A stretch of 59,629 bases of DNA, from assembly GCA_019245115.1 (NCBI GenBank), contig JAFARZ010000129.1, positions 1-59,629 on the forward strand, read 5' to 3'. Source of the stretch: Streptosporangiaceae bacterium. GTDB lineage: Bacteria > Actinomycetota > Actinomycetes > Streptosporangiales > Streptosporangiaceae. The position numbers and the translations under genes are program-made. Below, piece after piece: positions 9,355-17,987 of the stretch. How positions within the stretch are numbered: position 1 is the first letter of the stretch; the number at the start of each line of letters is the position of its first letter. The notes under the pieces were generated by a model. It did not search any database. It had not been told where the DNA came from and saw only the letters and a program-made list of their open reading frames with translations.

Positions 9355-10311
9355 TCAGCCGCCGGCCGACGGTGCCGGATTCGCCGCCGGGTTCGCCGGG
9401 TTGGCCGGGCTCTGCGTGGGGCGCGCGGTGACCGTGACGGTCACCTTCGGCGCCGGGCGCGGCAGCACCGAATCCCTGGGATCCTGGCGCGGGCCCTGGA
9501 TCACGACGCCGACCACGCCCAGCGTGGTGAAATCAGCGAACGGCCGGATCAGGGCGCCCTGGGTCAGCGAGCCGGCGCTGCTGCTGACCGATACGACCGT
9601 CCCCACCGGCACGCCGGGCACGTAGGGCTGGTTTCCGACCGAGCCGAACGTGACGAGCTGCTGCCCGGGCTGGAGGACCGTGCTGGCGGAGAACAGGGTC
9701 AGCCTGAGCATGCCCGATCCGGCCATGGATTTGCCCGTCCCGGTGATCTCGCCGATCTCGTTGCTGCCCGCCAGCCGGACGCCCACCACCGATGACGCGT
9801 CGGTGGCCAGCAGGACGGTCGAGGTGTCCGAGCTGACGTCGGTCACCGTGCCGATCAGCCCCGAGCCGTTGAGCACCGTCTCGTTAACCTTGACGCCGTC
9901 GTTGCCGCCGACGTCGAGGGTCACCGAATCGGAGAACTCCCCGCCGGCGGCGATGACGCTCGCCGGGATGATCCGGTAGCCGCCCCGGCCCGCCAGCTGC
10001 AGCATCTGGTTCAGCTGCGCCTGGTCGGCCTTGCTGAGCTGGGCGGCACTGAGCTGCGCGCGCAGCTGAGCGTTCTGCCGCTGCAGGTCGGCGATCGTGG
10101 ACTGCGCCGACGGCCCGCCGGTGATGGAATCAAACACGCTGGTCACCGGATTGGCCACGGTGTGCGCGATCCGCTCCACCGGGCCGAAGATGTCCGCGCC
10201 CACCCGGCGGGCGGGCGACGTGCCGCCATCCTTGAAGTCGAGCGTTATCAGCGCGATCGCCGCGATCAGCAGCACGCTGAGAACCAGACGCGTCCGCCGG
10301 CTGTCGTGCAC
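9355..10311 (-). CDS. mreC: MreC, rod-shape-determining protein
   Basis: 318 residues from GTG 10311, chosen because GAGGAG lies six bases upstream; an in-frame ATG at 10362 would add 17 residues without a good ribosome site. An N-terminal membrane anchor (TRLVLSVLLIAAIALITLDF) is followed by a coiled coil around residues 70-110 (TIADLQRQNAQLRAQLSAAQ), then the beta-rich MreC domain (VIAAGGEFSDSVTLDVGGNDG). The C-terminal tail is Pro/Ala-rich. MreC scaffolds PBP2 and RodA outside the membrane. It lies between mreB and mreD. Confidence 0.92.
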   Translation of the reverse strand: MHDSRRTRLVLSVLLIAAIALITLDFKDGGTSPARRVGADIFGPVERIAHTVANPVTSVFDSITGGPSAQSTIADLQRQNAQLRAQLSAAQLSKADQAQLNQMLQLAGRGGYRIIPASVIAAGGEFSDSVTLDVGGNDGVKVNETVLNGSGLIGTVTDVSSDTSTVLLATDASSVVGVRLAGSNEIGEITGTGKSMAGSGMLRLTLFSASTVLQPGQQLVTFGSVGNQPYVPGVPVGTVVSVSSSAGSLTQGALIRPFADFTTLGVVGVVIQGPRQDPRDSVLPRPAPKVTVTVTARPTQSPANPANPAANPAPSAGG

Positions 10312-10385
10312 TGAAGGCTCCTCGTCCGTGCCGCTACGGTCGGCTGCTTCACTCGCTAACACCCGCGGGAACGGGTGCTGCCGGC

Positions 10386-11417
10386 TTAGCGCCTGCTGTC
10401 AGGCACCAGAACCTGGCGCAGGGTCTCGAAGTCCTCGACGCATTTGCCCGTGCCGAGGACGACAGAATCGAGTGGATTGTCCGCGACCTGCACGGGCATC
10501 CCGGTTTCTTCGCGTATCCGCTGGTCAAGCCCGCGAAGCAGGGCTCCGCCCCCGGTCAGGGCGATGCCCCGGTCCATCACGTCGCCGGCCAGTTCGGGCG
10601 GGCACTTGTCCAGCGTGGCCTTGACCGCGTCGATGATCAGGTTCACCGGTTCCTCGATCGCGCGGCGTACCTCGGCGGCGGAGATCACCACGGTCTTCGG
10701 CAGGCCGCTGACCAGATCCCGGCCACGGATCTCGGCATGCGGCTCGTCCGCGGCCGGGAAGGCCGAGCCCAGCGCCATCTTGATCTCCTCGGAGGTGCGC
10801 TCGCCCAGCATGAGCGAGTACTCCTTCTTGCCGAAGGTGATGATCGCCTGGTCGAGTTCGTCACCGCCGATCCGGATCGACTGCGACGTCACGATGCCGC
10901 CGAGCGAGATCACCGCGACCTCGGTGGTCCCGCCCCCGATGTCGACCACCATGTTTCCGGTCGGCTCGTTGATCGGCAGTCCCGCGCCGATCGCCGCGGC
11001 CATCGGCTCCTCCATGATGTAGACCCGCCGCGCGCCTGCCTGATGGCCGGCCTCCTTCACCGCGCTCTGCTCCACGCCGGTGATGCCGCTGGGCACGGCG
11101 ACCACCAGCCTGGGCTTGGCGAGATGGGTGCGCCGGTGCACCTTCTGGATGAAGTACCGCAGCATCCGCTCGGTCACGTCGAAGTCCGCGATCACGCCAT
11201 CCTTGAGCGGACGCACCGCGACGATGTTGCCCGGCGTTCTGCCGATCATCCGTTTAGCTTCCACGCCAACCGCGACAATCTGCCCGGTATTGGTGTTGAG
11301 GGCGACCACCGACGGCTCGTTCAGCACGATGCCACGGCCACGCACGTAGACAAGTGTGTTCGCGGTACCAAGGTCAACCGCCATGTCACGGCCGAGGAAC
11401 GTCAGCGCGTTGCTCAT
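10386..11417 (-). CDS. mreB: MreB, actin-like cytoskeletal ATPase
   Basis: 343 residues, the normal family length. Actin-fold signatures are present: [18 protein letters not shown] (phosphate 1), [18 protein letters not shown] (phosphate 2) and [14 protein letters not shown] (adenosine loop). The protein polymerises under the membrane and directs cell-wall synthesis with MreC, MreD, PBP2 and RodA. It heads the mre operon; the 223 bases upstream (11418-11640) separate it from the MFS-like gene and should hold its promoter, although no confident -35/-10 pair was identified. Confidence 0.96.
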   Translation of the reverse strand: MSNALTFLGRDMAVDLGTANTLVYVRGRGIVLNEPSVVALNTNTGQIVAVGVEAKRMIGRTPGNIVAVRPLKDGVIADFDVTERMLRYFIQKVHRRTHLAKPRLVVAVPSGITGVEQSAVKEAGHQAGARRVYIMEEPMAAAIGAGLPINEPTGNMVVDIGGGTTEVAVISLGGIVTSQSIRIGGDELDQAIITFGKKEYSLMLGERTSEEIKMALGSAFPAADEPHAEIRGRDLVSGLPKTVVISAAEVRRAIEEPVNLIIDAVKATLDKCPPELAGDVMDRGIALTGGGALLRGLDQRIREETGMPVQVADNPLDSVVLGTGKCVEDFETLRQVLVPDSRR

Positions 11418-11640
11418 CAGGAACGGGAACCTTCCGATCCGGCTTTACATTGTGAAGCTGTCAGAGTGGCGCCACGCTCTCGCGGCACCGGGTTTACATG
11501 GACAACGGCGATGCACGTTGAACGGGCACCGGCCAGGTCACCCGCACTAACTGCGGCCTCATCGTGGGAACTCACTACCTCTCAGAAGCTTACCCATGTA
11601 TGGCCGGTGCGACCGGCGCGGCCCGTACCGGCGCGCCGGC
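11418..11640 (-). promoter_or_regulatory. Intergenic region upstream of mreB
   Basis: 223 non-coding bases between the MFS-like stop and the mreB start. The end near 11601-11640 holds GC-rich inverted repeats (GCCGGTGCGACCGGC and GTACCGGCGCGCCGGC) that could form a terminator hairpin for the MFS-like gene, read on the minus strand. The rest should contain the mreBCD promoter, but no convincing hexamers were seen. Confidence 0.4.
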
Positions 11641-13227
11641 TCAGCGTTCTGTTTCCGTGCCGTGCGACGCCAGACCGGAACGCGTCATCGAGCACGCGAA
11701 GACACCCAGCGCGACAGCCGCGGTCACCGCGGCGGCGGCTATGTTCCATCGGGAGTCCGCGGTGAGCAGCGCGCCGCGGACGGCGGCGGCACGGCGAGCG
11801 CCAGCGGAGACCGCTTGCAGTTCGATGGCTCCGTCGGCGAGATAACCGGTCATCACCCCGGCCAGCAGCAGGACGGTGCCGCACATCGCGCCGGCCGCGC
11901 CGGTGCGGCGTAGCGCGGTGGCCAGCGCGCCGGCGAGGCCGCACGCCACCGGCGCCCATGCGACCGCGATCAACTGACCATGCCGGCCGGTCAGGCCGGT
12001 CAGGCTGACGAGGTAACCGGCGGCGAACCCCATGGCGGCCAGCGCCAGGCCACAGGAGATCGCGATCCCGGCCCAGCGGGCCGGCAAGATGGCCGCCAGC
12101 ACGACCCCGCCCGCCGTCGCGCCGCCCACGAACGCGGCGAGCATCAGCCAGGAGTGCGGGCTCAGGTTGACAAGATCGGTCACGGCACCCGCGGCCGGCG
12201 CCACGGCGAAGCCGGTTACCGCGCCCACCACCGCCAGCCAGGCCGCGCTGCCGGACAATCCCGTCATTACACCCAGGCCGGCCAGCGCGATGGATTCGGC
12301 GATCGCCGCCGCGATGACCGCGTCGGTGCGGCCGTAGGTGACCGCGATCGTGGTCGCGCACATTCCGGCGACGGGCGCCATGAGCAGTGCGATCCGCGCA
12401 CGTTCGGCGGGCGGGAAGTTGTTCCTCGTGCCCTCGGTCAGCGCGCCGGCGGCCGCCAGCGCGTACACCGCCGCCGCGCCGAGCGCGATTCCGGTCAGCC
12501 AGGGATAGGGCTGCAACGCGGCATGCCAGTCGCCATCCGAGAGCCGCTGCCGCATCAGTTCGGGCGCCGCCGCGAGCCCGGCCATCAGGCACAGCGCCCA
12601 CCAGCCAGTCAGCCCCCGTCTGGCGTGTTCGGGACGTTCGGCGACCAGCGCGCTGACGGCGGCCAGCGCTACCCCCGCGCCGGCGCCATGCAGCGACCGG
12701 TCGATGCCAACCTGCCCGATGGTGCGTGCGCCGCTGCCCAGAATGTCAGCGGCGCCGAAGACGCCGAGCCCCGCGATCAGCACCGGCCAGGCACGGAACC
12801 GGCGGACCGCCAGGCCGCCGGACGGGGCCGCCACCACCATCGCGCACAGCGCGAGACCGGACGCCCGGAGCAGGCCGGTAGCCGAGCCAGGGCTCGCGAA
12901 CCGCGGCGGTATGGCCCAGGCGATCGCATCCGGAATCTGCAGCAGGGTGAGTGGTACGACGGTGGCGACAACCAGGGCGGCGGCCAGGTCGGCGGCCGTC
13001 GCTCGCGTCGCGCTGACGGCGTCGCGGGACGGAGTGATCGGGAGCGTACTGGCCATGGCCACCGGGTCCGCCGTACGGCCGGCGGACGCCACTGCCTGTC
13101 GCCGGAGGAGGGCCGGCCTGGCCGCGGCGTGCGCGCCACGCGGCCGCGGCACGAGGCCCGCGGCGCTGGATTTGCCTGGGCCTCCGGCCGCGGCGCGGGC
13201 GCTGCCTGGTTCCAGCTCGGTCGTCAC
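11641..13227 (-). CDS. MFS-like membrane transporter of unknown substrate
   Basis: 528 residues from GTG 13227, preferred over ATG 13242 because AGGGAG lies six bases upstream. After a ~70-residue Ala/Arg-rich cytoplasmic lead come about 12-14 hydrophobic segments, with a short basic RRFR loop near the second helix resembling the MFS loop motif. No substrate can be named. The lead carries the dispersed AAGGPGKSSAA repeat also found in rne. The gene occupies the place between DUF4233 and mreB where ndk is usually found. MFS is inferred from topology; another multi-pass family is possible. Confidence 0.6.
   Translation of the reverse strand: MTTELEPGSARAAAGGPGKSSAAGLVPRPRGAHAAARPALLRRQAVASAGRTADPVAMASTLPITPSRDAVSATRATAADLAAALVVATVVPLTLLQIPDAIAWAIPPRFASPGSATGLLRASGLALCAMVVAAPSGGLAVRRFRAWPVLIAGLGVFGAADILGSGARTIGQVGIDRSLHGAGAGVALAAVSALVAERPEHARRGLTGWWALCLMAGLAAAPELMRQRLSDGDWHAALQPYPWLTGIALGAAAVYALAAAGALTEGTRNNFPPAERARIALLMAPVAGMCATTIAVTYGRTDAVIAAAIAESIALAGLGVMTGLSGSAAWLAVVGAVTGFAVAPAAGAVTDLVNLSPHSWLMLAAFVGGATAGGVVLAAILPARWAGIAISCGLALAAMGFAAGYLVSLTGLTGRHGQLIAVAWAPVACGLAGALATALRRTGAAGAMCGTVLLLAGVMTGYLADGAIELQAVSAGARRAAAVRGALLTADSRWNIAAAAVTAAVALGVFACSMTRSGLASHGTETER
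13163..13198 (-). repeat. Dispersed AAGGPGKSS-coding repeat, copy in the MFS-like gene
   Basis: 34 bases (13165-13198) match 815-848 in rne exactly. Translation in the gene frame gives RAAAGGPGKSSAAG, the same frame as in rne, although the two proteins are unrelated. It lies in the hydrophilic N-terminal lead, outside the membrane helices. Confidence 0.9.
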
Positions 13228-13333
13228 ATATAGCTCCCTCATGATTACCTAACGCAATGAGGGAAGCCTAGCAAGGAGCGGTCACGACCGTTGGAGGAAG
13301 TTCGTCGTCAGGGCCTCCGGAGGCCCCAGCGAT

Positions 13334-13744
13334 CTAGGCTGTGCCCCGAGCCTGTTGCTGCCCGATACGGCGGGCCAGCCAGATGGCGGTTATCCAGAGC
13401 GCGCCGAATATAGCGCCGAGGGCGTACATGGCCGGAAGGGCGGCCCCCGCCGCGATGACCAGCACCTGGAGGATGGTTCCGGCCACGAGCGCCCAGCCCA
13501 TCCGAGGGCGCCCGACCACCCCGCCGAGGAGCAGCGCCGCGACCGCCAGCCCACCGCCCACTCCGCCGGCCACCGCGCCACGCACGTGTTCGAGGACGAT
13601 GGCGGGCGAGATGGCCAGGGCGATGACGATTGCTTCCATGGTCAGGACGGTGCCGCACAACCGTCGCAGGCTCTTCTCGTATAGCTGCTTGTCGTAGGTC
13701 CGCGGCGCCGGTGCGGTGTGCTGGCTTTGTCCCGGCGAGGTCAT
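13334..13744 (-). CDS. DUF4233 membrane protein
   Basis: 136 residues with four hydrophobic segments after a ~30-residue N-terminus containing YEKSLRRLCGTVLTMEAIVI, the hallmark of the DUF4233 family found next to folC across actinobacteria. Its function is unknown. The ATG overlaps the folC stop by four bases (ATGA), so it is translationally coupled to folC. In most relatives ndk follows; here the MFS-like gene follows. Confidence 0.88.
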   Translation of the reverse strand: MTSPGQSQHTAPAPRTYDKQLYEKSLRRLCGTVLTMEAIVIALAISPAIVLEHVRGAVAGGVGGGLAVAALLLGGVVGRPRMGWALVAGTILQVLVIAAGAALPAMYALGAIFGALWITAIWLARRIGQQQARGTA

Positions 13745-15174
13745 GAAAGTTCCGCCGCGGTGAACGTGTGCCGGGATGGCTGCGCCGGCGACGGCTCGGC
13801 GGGAGGCATGCCTCCGTCGGGCGCGAGCAGTATGCGTGCGTCGCCGGCGGTGATGACGGAACCGGTGATGAGCACGCCGCCGGTCCCGGGCACACCCTCT
13901 TCGGCGGTTGCTTCGTCGGCGATGGCTACGGCCGCTTCGATCGCGTCGTCGAGCCGCTCGGCGACCGATACTCGCTCCTCGCCGAAGATGTCCCTGGCCA
14001 GTTCGGCCAGTTCGCCGGCGTCCATGGACCGGTCCGAGGAGTTACGGCTGACCACGATGTCGCTGAGCAGCGGCTCGAGTTCGGTGAGCACGCCGGCCAC
14101 GTCCTTGTCCGCGCTCGCCGCGAACACGCCGGCCAGCCGGGTGAACTCGAACGTCTCCTCGATCGCGGCCACGGTGGCGGCCATCCCGGCCGGGTTGTGC
14201 GCCGCGTCGATGATCACCGTGGGGCTGCGCCGGACCACCTCCAGCCGCCCGGGGGAGCTGACGGCGCCGAAAGCCTCCCGCACGACCTCGGGGTCCAGGG
14301 GCGCCACCTCACCGATGTCCTCGTCGGACACTCCGGCGAACGCCTCGACCGCGGCGAGCGCGCATGCCGCGTTGCTCGCCTGGTGGATGCCGAACAACGG
14401 CAGGTAGATGTCCTCGTACACGCCGCGCAGGCCGCGCAGCGTGAGCTGCTGACCGCCAACCGCCTGCTGGCGGCTGAGCACGCCGAACTCGATCCCCTCC
14501 CTGGTCACGCTCGCGCCAACCTCGGCGGCGTGGCGGAGCAGCACCTCGGCCGCCTCCAGCGGCTGCTGGGCGAACACCGCGACCGCGCCCGGCTTGATGA
14601 TGCCGGCTTTCTCCCCCGCGATCTCCTCCAGGGTGTCGCCGAGCAGCCTGGTGTGATCGAGCGAGACCGGCGTGACGACCGCTACCGCGCCGTCCGCGAC
14701 GTTGGTGCAATCGAGCGCACCGCCCACGCCCACTTCGAGGACCATCACGTCCACCGGCGCGTCGGCGAACGCGGCGAACGCCATGCCGGTCAGCACCTCG
14801 AAGAACGACATCGCCACCGGGTGCCGGGAGTCGACGAGGCTGACGTACGGGATGACTTCGTCGTATGTCGCGACGAACTGCTCCGGGCTCAGCGGCGCAC
14901 CGTCGATACAGATCCGCTCCCGGAACGAGACCAGGTGAGGGCTGGTGAACCGGCCGGTGCGCAGGCCACGGCTGCGCAGCAGCGCGTCGGTCATGCGGGC
15001 GGTGGTCGTCTTGCCGTTGGTGCCGGTGATGTGGATAACCGGGCAGGCGCGTTGCGGGTCGCCGAGTAGCGCGACGAGTTCCGCCATCCGGTCCAGGGCG
15101 AGATCTACCGAATGTTCGGGTCGCCGGGCGAGCAGTTCCTCCTCGACTTCCCTGAGCCTGGCCGCAACATCCAC
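13741..15174 (-). CDS. folC: Bifunctional dihydrofolate / folylpolyglutamate synthase
   Basis: 477 residues. A Mur-ligase-type ATP loop (HITGTNGKTTTARM) near residue 50, RTGRFTSPHLVSFRERI, and DHTRLLGDTLEEIAGEKAG identify FolC. The C-terminal domain has IIDAAHNPAGMAATV. The enzyme adds glutamate to dihydropteroate and to reduced folates in the cytosol. It lies downstream of valS across a 114-base gap that contains a 56-bp palindrome, and it overlaps the DUF4233 gene. Length is normal with a slightly extended C-terminus. Confidence 0.95.
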   Translation of the reverse strand: MDVAARLREVEEELLARRPEHSVDLALDRMAELVALLGDPQRACPVIHITGTNGKTTTARMTDALLRSRGLRTGRFTSPHLVSFRERICIDGAPLSPEQFVATYDEVIPYVSLVDSRHPVAMSFFEVLTGMAFAAFADAPVDVMVLEVGVGGALDCTNVADGAVAVVTPVSLDHTRLLGDTLEEIAGEKAGIIKPGAVAVFAQQPLEAAEVLLRHAAEVGASVTREGIEFGVLSRQQAVGGQQLTLRGLRGVYEDIYLPLFGIHQASNAACALAAVEAFAGVSDEDIGEVAPLDPEVVREAFGAVSSPGRLEVVRRSPTVIIDAAHNPAGMAATVAAIEETFEFTRLAGVFAASADKDVAGVLTELEPLLSDIVVSRNSSDRSMDAGELAELARDIFGEERVSVAERLDDAIEAAVAIADEATAEEGVPGTGGVLITGSVITAGDARILLAPDGGMPPAEPSPAQPSRHTFTAAELS

Positions 15175-15224
15175 CCAGCCAGCCTACTGCGGGCTCGGCT
15201 TTGCCCTGCGATGCACCGCCCGCT

Positions 15225-15280
15225 CCGGATGAATGTGGCAGCCACCCGGTTATAACCGGGTCAGTGCCACATTCATCCGG
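15225..15280. repeat. 56-bp near-perfect palindrome between valS and folC
   Basis: Outer arms of 16 bp (CCGGATGAATGTGGCA at 15225-15240 and its exact complement at 15265-15280) enclose a perfect 18-bp inner palindrome (ACCCGGTTATAACCGGGT, 15244-15261). Three unmatched bases lie on each side between inner and outer arms. It sits 8 bases past the valS stop in the direction of transcription, so it may end valS transcripts, but no T-run follows on either strand. Confidence 0.9.
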
Positions 15281-15288
15281 TTAGATGA

Positions 15289-17958
15289 TCATCCCGGGAG
15301 GGAGGCCAGGCGCTGCTCTAGGCGGGTTATGTCCGCGTTCGCGGCTTCCAGGCGCTGACGGGTCTTGGCGACCACCTCGGGCGGGGCCTTCTCGGCAAAC
15401 GACGGGTTACCCAGCTTGCGCTCGGACTGTTCGGCGTCGGCGCGCGCGGCGGCCAGATCCTTCTCCATGCGGCGCCGCTCGGCGGCGACGTCGATCACGC
15501 CCGCCAGGTCGAGCTGGACGACGACCCCCTCGACTTCGAGCGAAGCCGACGGGCTGAAGCCGTCGGCCGGCTGATTCAGCCGAAGGAGGGAGCGGATGCC
15601 GCGCTCATGTCCGGCCACGAGCGCGCCCTCCAGCCGGGCGGCCACGCGCTGGCTGGGCTTGAGGCCCTGATCGGAGCGGAACCGGCGGATCTCCGTCACC
15701 AGGCGCATCAGCGAGGCAATCTCCGCCTCGGCCCGCGGATCGGCGAACGAGTACGCCGGCCACGACGCGATAACGACCGACTCCTCTCCGGTCAGCGCGG
15801 TCCACAGCTCCTCGGTCACGAACGGCATGACCGGGTGCAGCAGCCGCAGCAACTGGTCGAGCACGAAGCCGAGAACTTCCCTGGTCGTCTCTGCGGCCGC
15901 GGGATCGTCGCCGGCGAGCGGCACCTTGGCCAGCTCCAGGTACCAGTCGCAGACCTCGTCCCAGGCGAAGTGATACAGCGACTCGCAGATCTTGCCGAAC
16001 TCGAACTCCTCGAAGAACTCGTCCACCTCGGCGATCACCGCTGACAACCGCGACAAAATCCACCGATCAGCGACAGAGTATGAAATGTCGGATTTGTCCG
16101 CGGAGGAGGCGGGAGCGGGCACGGGGGCGGAGGCGGGGGCGGGCGGTGCTGGAGGGGACGATGGGACGCGGGCGCCGTTCATCAGGGCGAAGCGGGTGGC
16201 GTTCCACAGTTTGTTGCAGAAGTTCCGCGAGCCCGCGGCCCATTCTTCGCTGGTCGCCACGTCGCCGCCGGGGTTGGCGCCGCGGGCCAGGGTGAACCGC
16301 ACCGCGTCGGCGCCGAACCGGTCGATCCACTCCAGCGGATCGACCGTGTTCCCCCGCGACTTGGACATCTTCTTGCCGAACTGGTCGCGGACCAGGCCGT
16401 GCAGCATGACCACGCGGAACGGCACCGATTGGGCGGGTTCGCGATCGCGCATCCCGTACAGACCGAACAGCATCATCCGCGCGACCCAGAAGAACAAGAT
16501 GTCGTACCCGGTCACCAGCACGCTGGTCGGATAGAACGTGTGCAGGTCAGGGGTATCGTCCGGCCAGCCGAGCGTGGAGAACGGCCACAGGGCCGAGGAA
16601 AACCATGTGTCCAGGACATCCGGGTCCTGCGCCCACCCCTGCGGCGGCTGCTGGTCCGGGCCGGTGCACACCAGTTCGTTCGTGTTAATGGGATTGTAAA
16701 AGACTGGAATGCGGTGACCCCACCACAGCTGCCGGCTGATGCACCAATCGTGCATGTCGTCAACCCAGGCGAAGTACCGTGGAGCCAGCTCGGGCGGGTG
16801 AATGCGGACGCGGCCGTCGCGGACGGCGTCGCCGGCCGCCTTGGCCAGCGGCGCCACGCGGACGAACCACTGCAGCGACTGGCGCGGCTCGACCGTCGTG
16901 CCGCAGCGGCTGCAGTGCCCCACCGCGTGCAGGTACGGGCGGACCTCGGCCACGATCCTGCCCTGCTCCCGCAGCGCGCGGACCACGGCGGGACGGGCCT
17001 CGAACCGGTCCAGGCCCTCGAACGGGCCGTGTGCGGTGATGACGCCGTGCTCGTCGAGGATGGTGATGCCGGGCAGGTCGTGACGACGGCCGATCTCGAA
17101 GTCGTTCGGGTCGTGGGCAGGCGTCACCTTCACCGCGCCGGTGCCGAACGCCGGGTCGACGTGTTCGTCGGCGATGATCGGGATGCGGCGGCCGGTGAGC
17201 GGGAGCTCGACCTCCCTGCCGACCAGGTGCGTGTAACGATCATCGGACGGGTGGACCGCGACCGCGGTGTCACCCAGCATCGTCTCGGCCCGGGTGGTGG
17301 CGACCACGATGGACTGGTCGCCGTCTCCGTATCTGATGGAGACCAGTTCGCCTTCGTCGTCGGTGTGGTCGACCTCGATGTCGGACAGCGCGGTGAGGCA
17401 GCGCGGGCACCAGTTGATGATGCGTTCGGCCCGGTAGATGAGACCGTCATCGAAGAGCTGCTTGAAGATCGTCTGGACGGCCCGTGACAGGCCGTCGTCC
17501 ATGGTGAACCGCTCGCGGGTCCAGTCAACGCTGTCACCGAGGCGGCGCATCTGACCGAGGATCTTGCCGCCGGACTCGGCCTTCCACTGCCACACCCGCT
17601 CAACGAAGGCCTCGCGTCCCAGGTCGTGGCGGCTGAGGCCGTCCTTGGCCAGTTCGCGCTCCACCACGTTCTGGGTGGCGATGCCGGCGTGGTCCATCCC
17701 GGGCAGCCACAGGGTGTTGTAATCCTGCATCCGGCGGCGGCGGATCAGCGCGTCGATCAGCGTGTGGTCGAGCGCATGCCCGATGTGCAAGGTGCCGGTG
17801 ACGTTTGGCGGCGGGATGACGATGCAGTACGGCTCTTTGTCGCTGCTGGCGTCCGCGGTGAAAAAACCTGCCTTCTCCCAGTGCTCGTACCGTGGTCCCT
17901 CGACCTCGGCGGGCGAGTACTGGGAGGGCAGCTCGATCGGATCGGGTCTGCTGCTCAC
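15289..17958 (-). CDS. valS: Valyl-tRNA synthetase
   Basis: 889 residues, GTG start. Class I signatures are [16 protein letters not shown] (HIGH box) near residue 50 and [10 protein letters not shown] (KMSKS) near residue 530. The editing domain occupies the middle, with [14 protein letters not shown]. The C-terminus ends in the tRNA-binding coiled coil typical of ValRS ([18 protein letters not shown] onward). It charges tRNA-Val in the cytosol. A linker near residues 605-625 is an unusual Pro/Ala run ([19 protein letters not shown]), apparently a local expansion. The upstream neighbour is the GYGQ-repeat membrane protein, ending 29 bases before the start. Confidence 0.96.
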   Translation of the reverse strand: MSSRPDPIELPSQYSPAEVEGPRYEHWEKAGFFTADASSDKEPYCIVIPPPNVTGTLHIGHALDHTLIDALIRRRRMQDYNTLWLPGMDHAGIATQNVVERELAKDGLSRHDLGREAFVERVWQWKAESGGKILGQMRRLGDSVDWTRERFTMDDGLSRAVQTIFKQLFDDGLIYRAERIINWCPRCLTALSDIEVDHTDDEGELVSIRYGDGDQSIVVATTRAETMLGDTAVAVHPSDDRYTHLVGREVELPLTGRRIPIIADEHVDPAFGTGAVKVTPAHDPNDFEIGRRHDLPGITILDEHGVITAHGPFEGLDRFEARPAVVRALREQGRIVAEVRPYLHAVGHCSRCGTTVEPRQSLQWFVRVAPLAKAAGDAVRDGRVRIHPPELAPRYFAWVDDMHDWCISRQLWWGHRIPVFYNPINTNELVCTGPDQQPPQGWAQDPDVLDTWFSSALWPFSTLGWPDDTPDLHTFYPTSVLVTGYDILFFWVARMMLFGLYGMRDREPAQSVPFRVVMLHGLVRDQFGKKMSKSRGNTVDPLEWIDRFGADAVRFTLARGANPGGDVATSEEWAAGSRNFCNKLWNATRFALMNGARVPSSPPAPPAPASAPVPAPASSADKSDISYSVADRWILSRLSAVIAEVDEFFEEFEFGKICESLYHFAWDEVCDWYLELAKVPLAGDDPAAAETTREVLGFVLDQLLRLLHPVMPFVTEELWTALTGEESVVIASWPAYSFADPRAEAEIASLMRLVTEIRRFRSDQGLKPSQRVAARLEGALVAGHERGIRSLLRLNQPADGFSPSASLEVEGVVVQLDLAGVIDVAAERRRMEKDLAAARADAEQSERKLGNPSFAEKAPPEVVAKTRQRLEAANADITRLEQRLASLPG

Positions 17959-17987
17959 GACAGGTGAGTCTACGGCTCCCGGCGACC

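Noticed and set aside
11980-13233. 417-codon plus-strand frame opposite the MFS-like gene
   Set aside because: Composition is the shadow of a hydrophobic gene (Gln/His/Arg-rich), with no domain and no start signal. The minus frame gives clean membrane helices.
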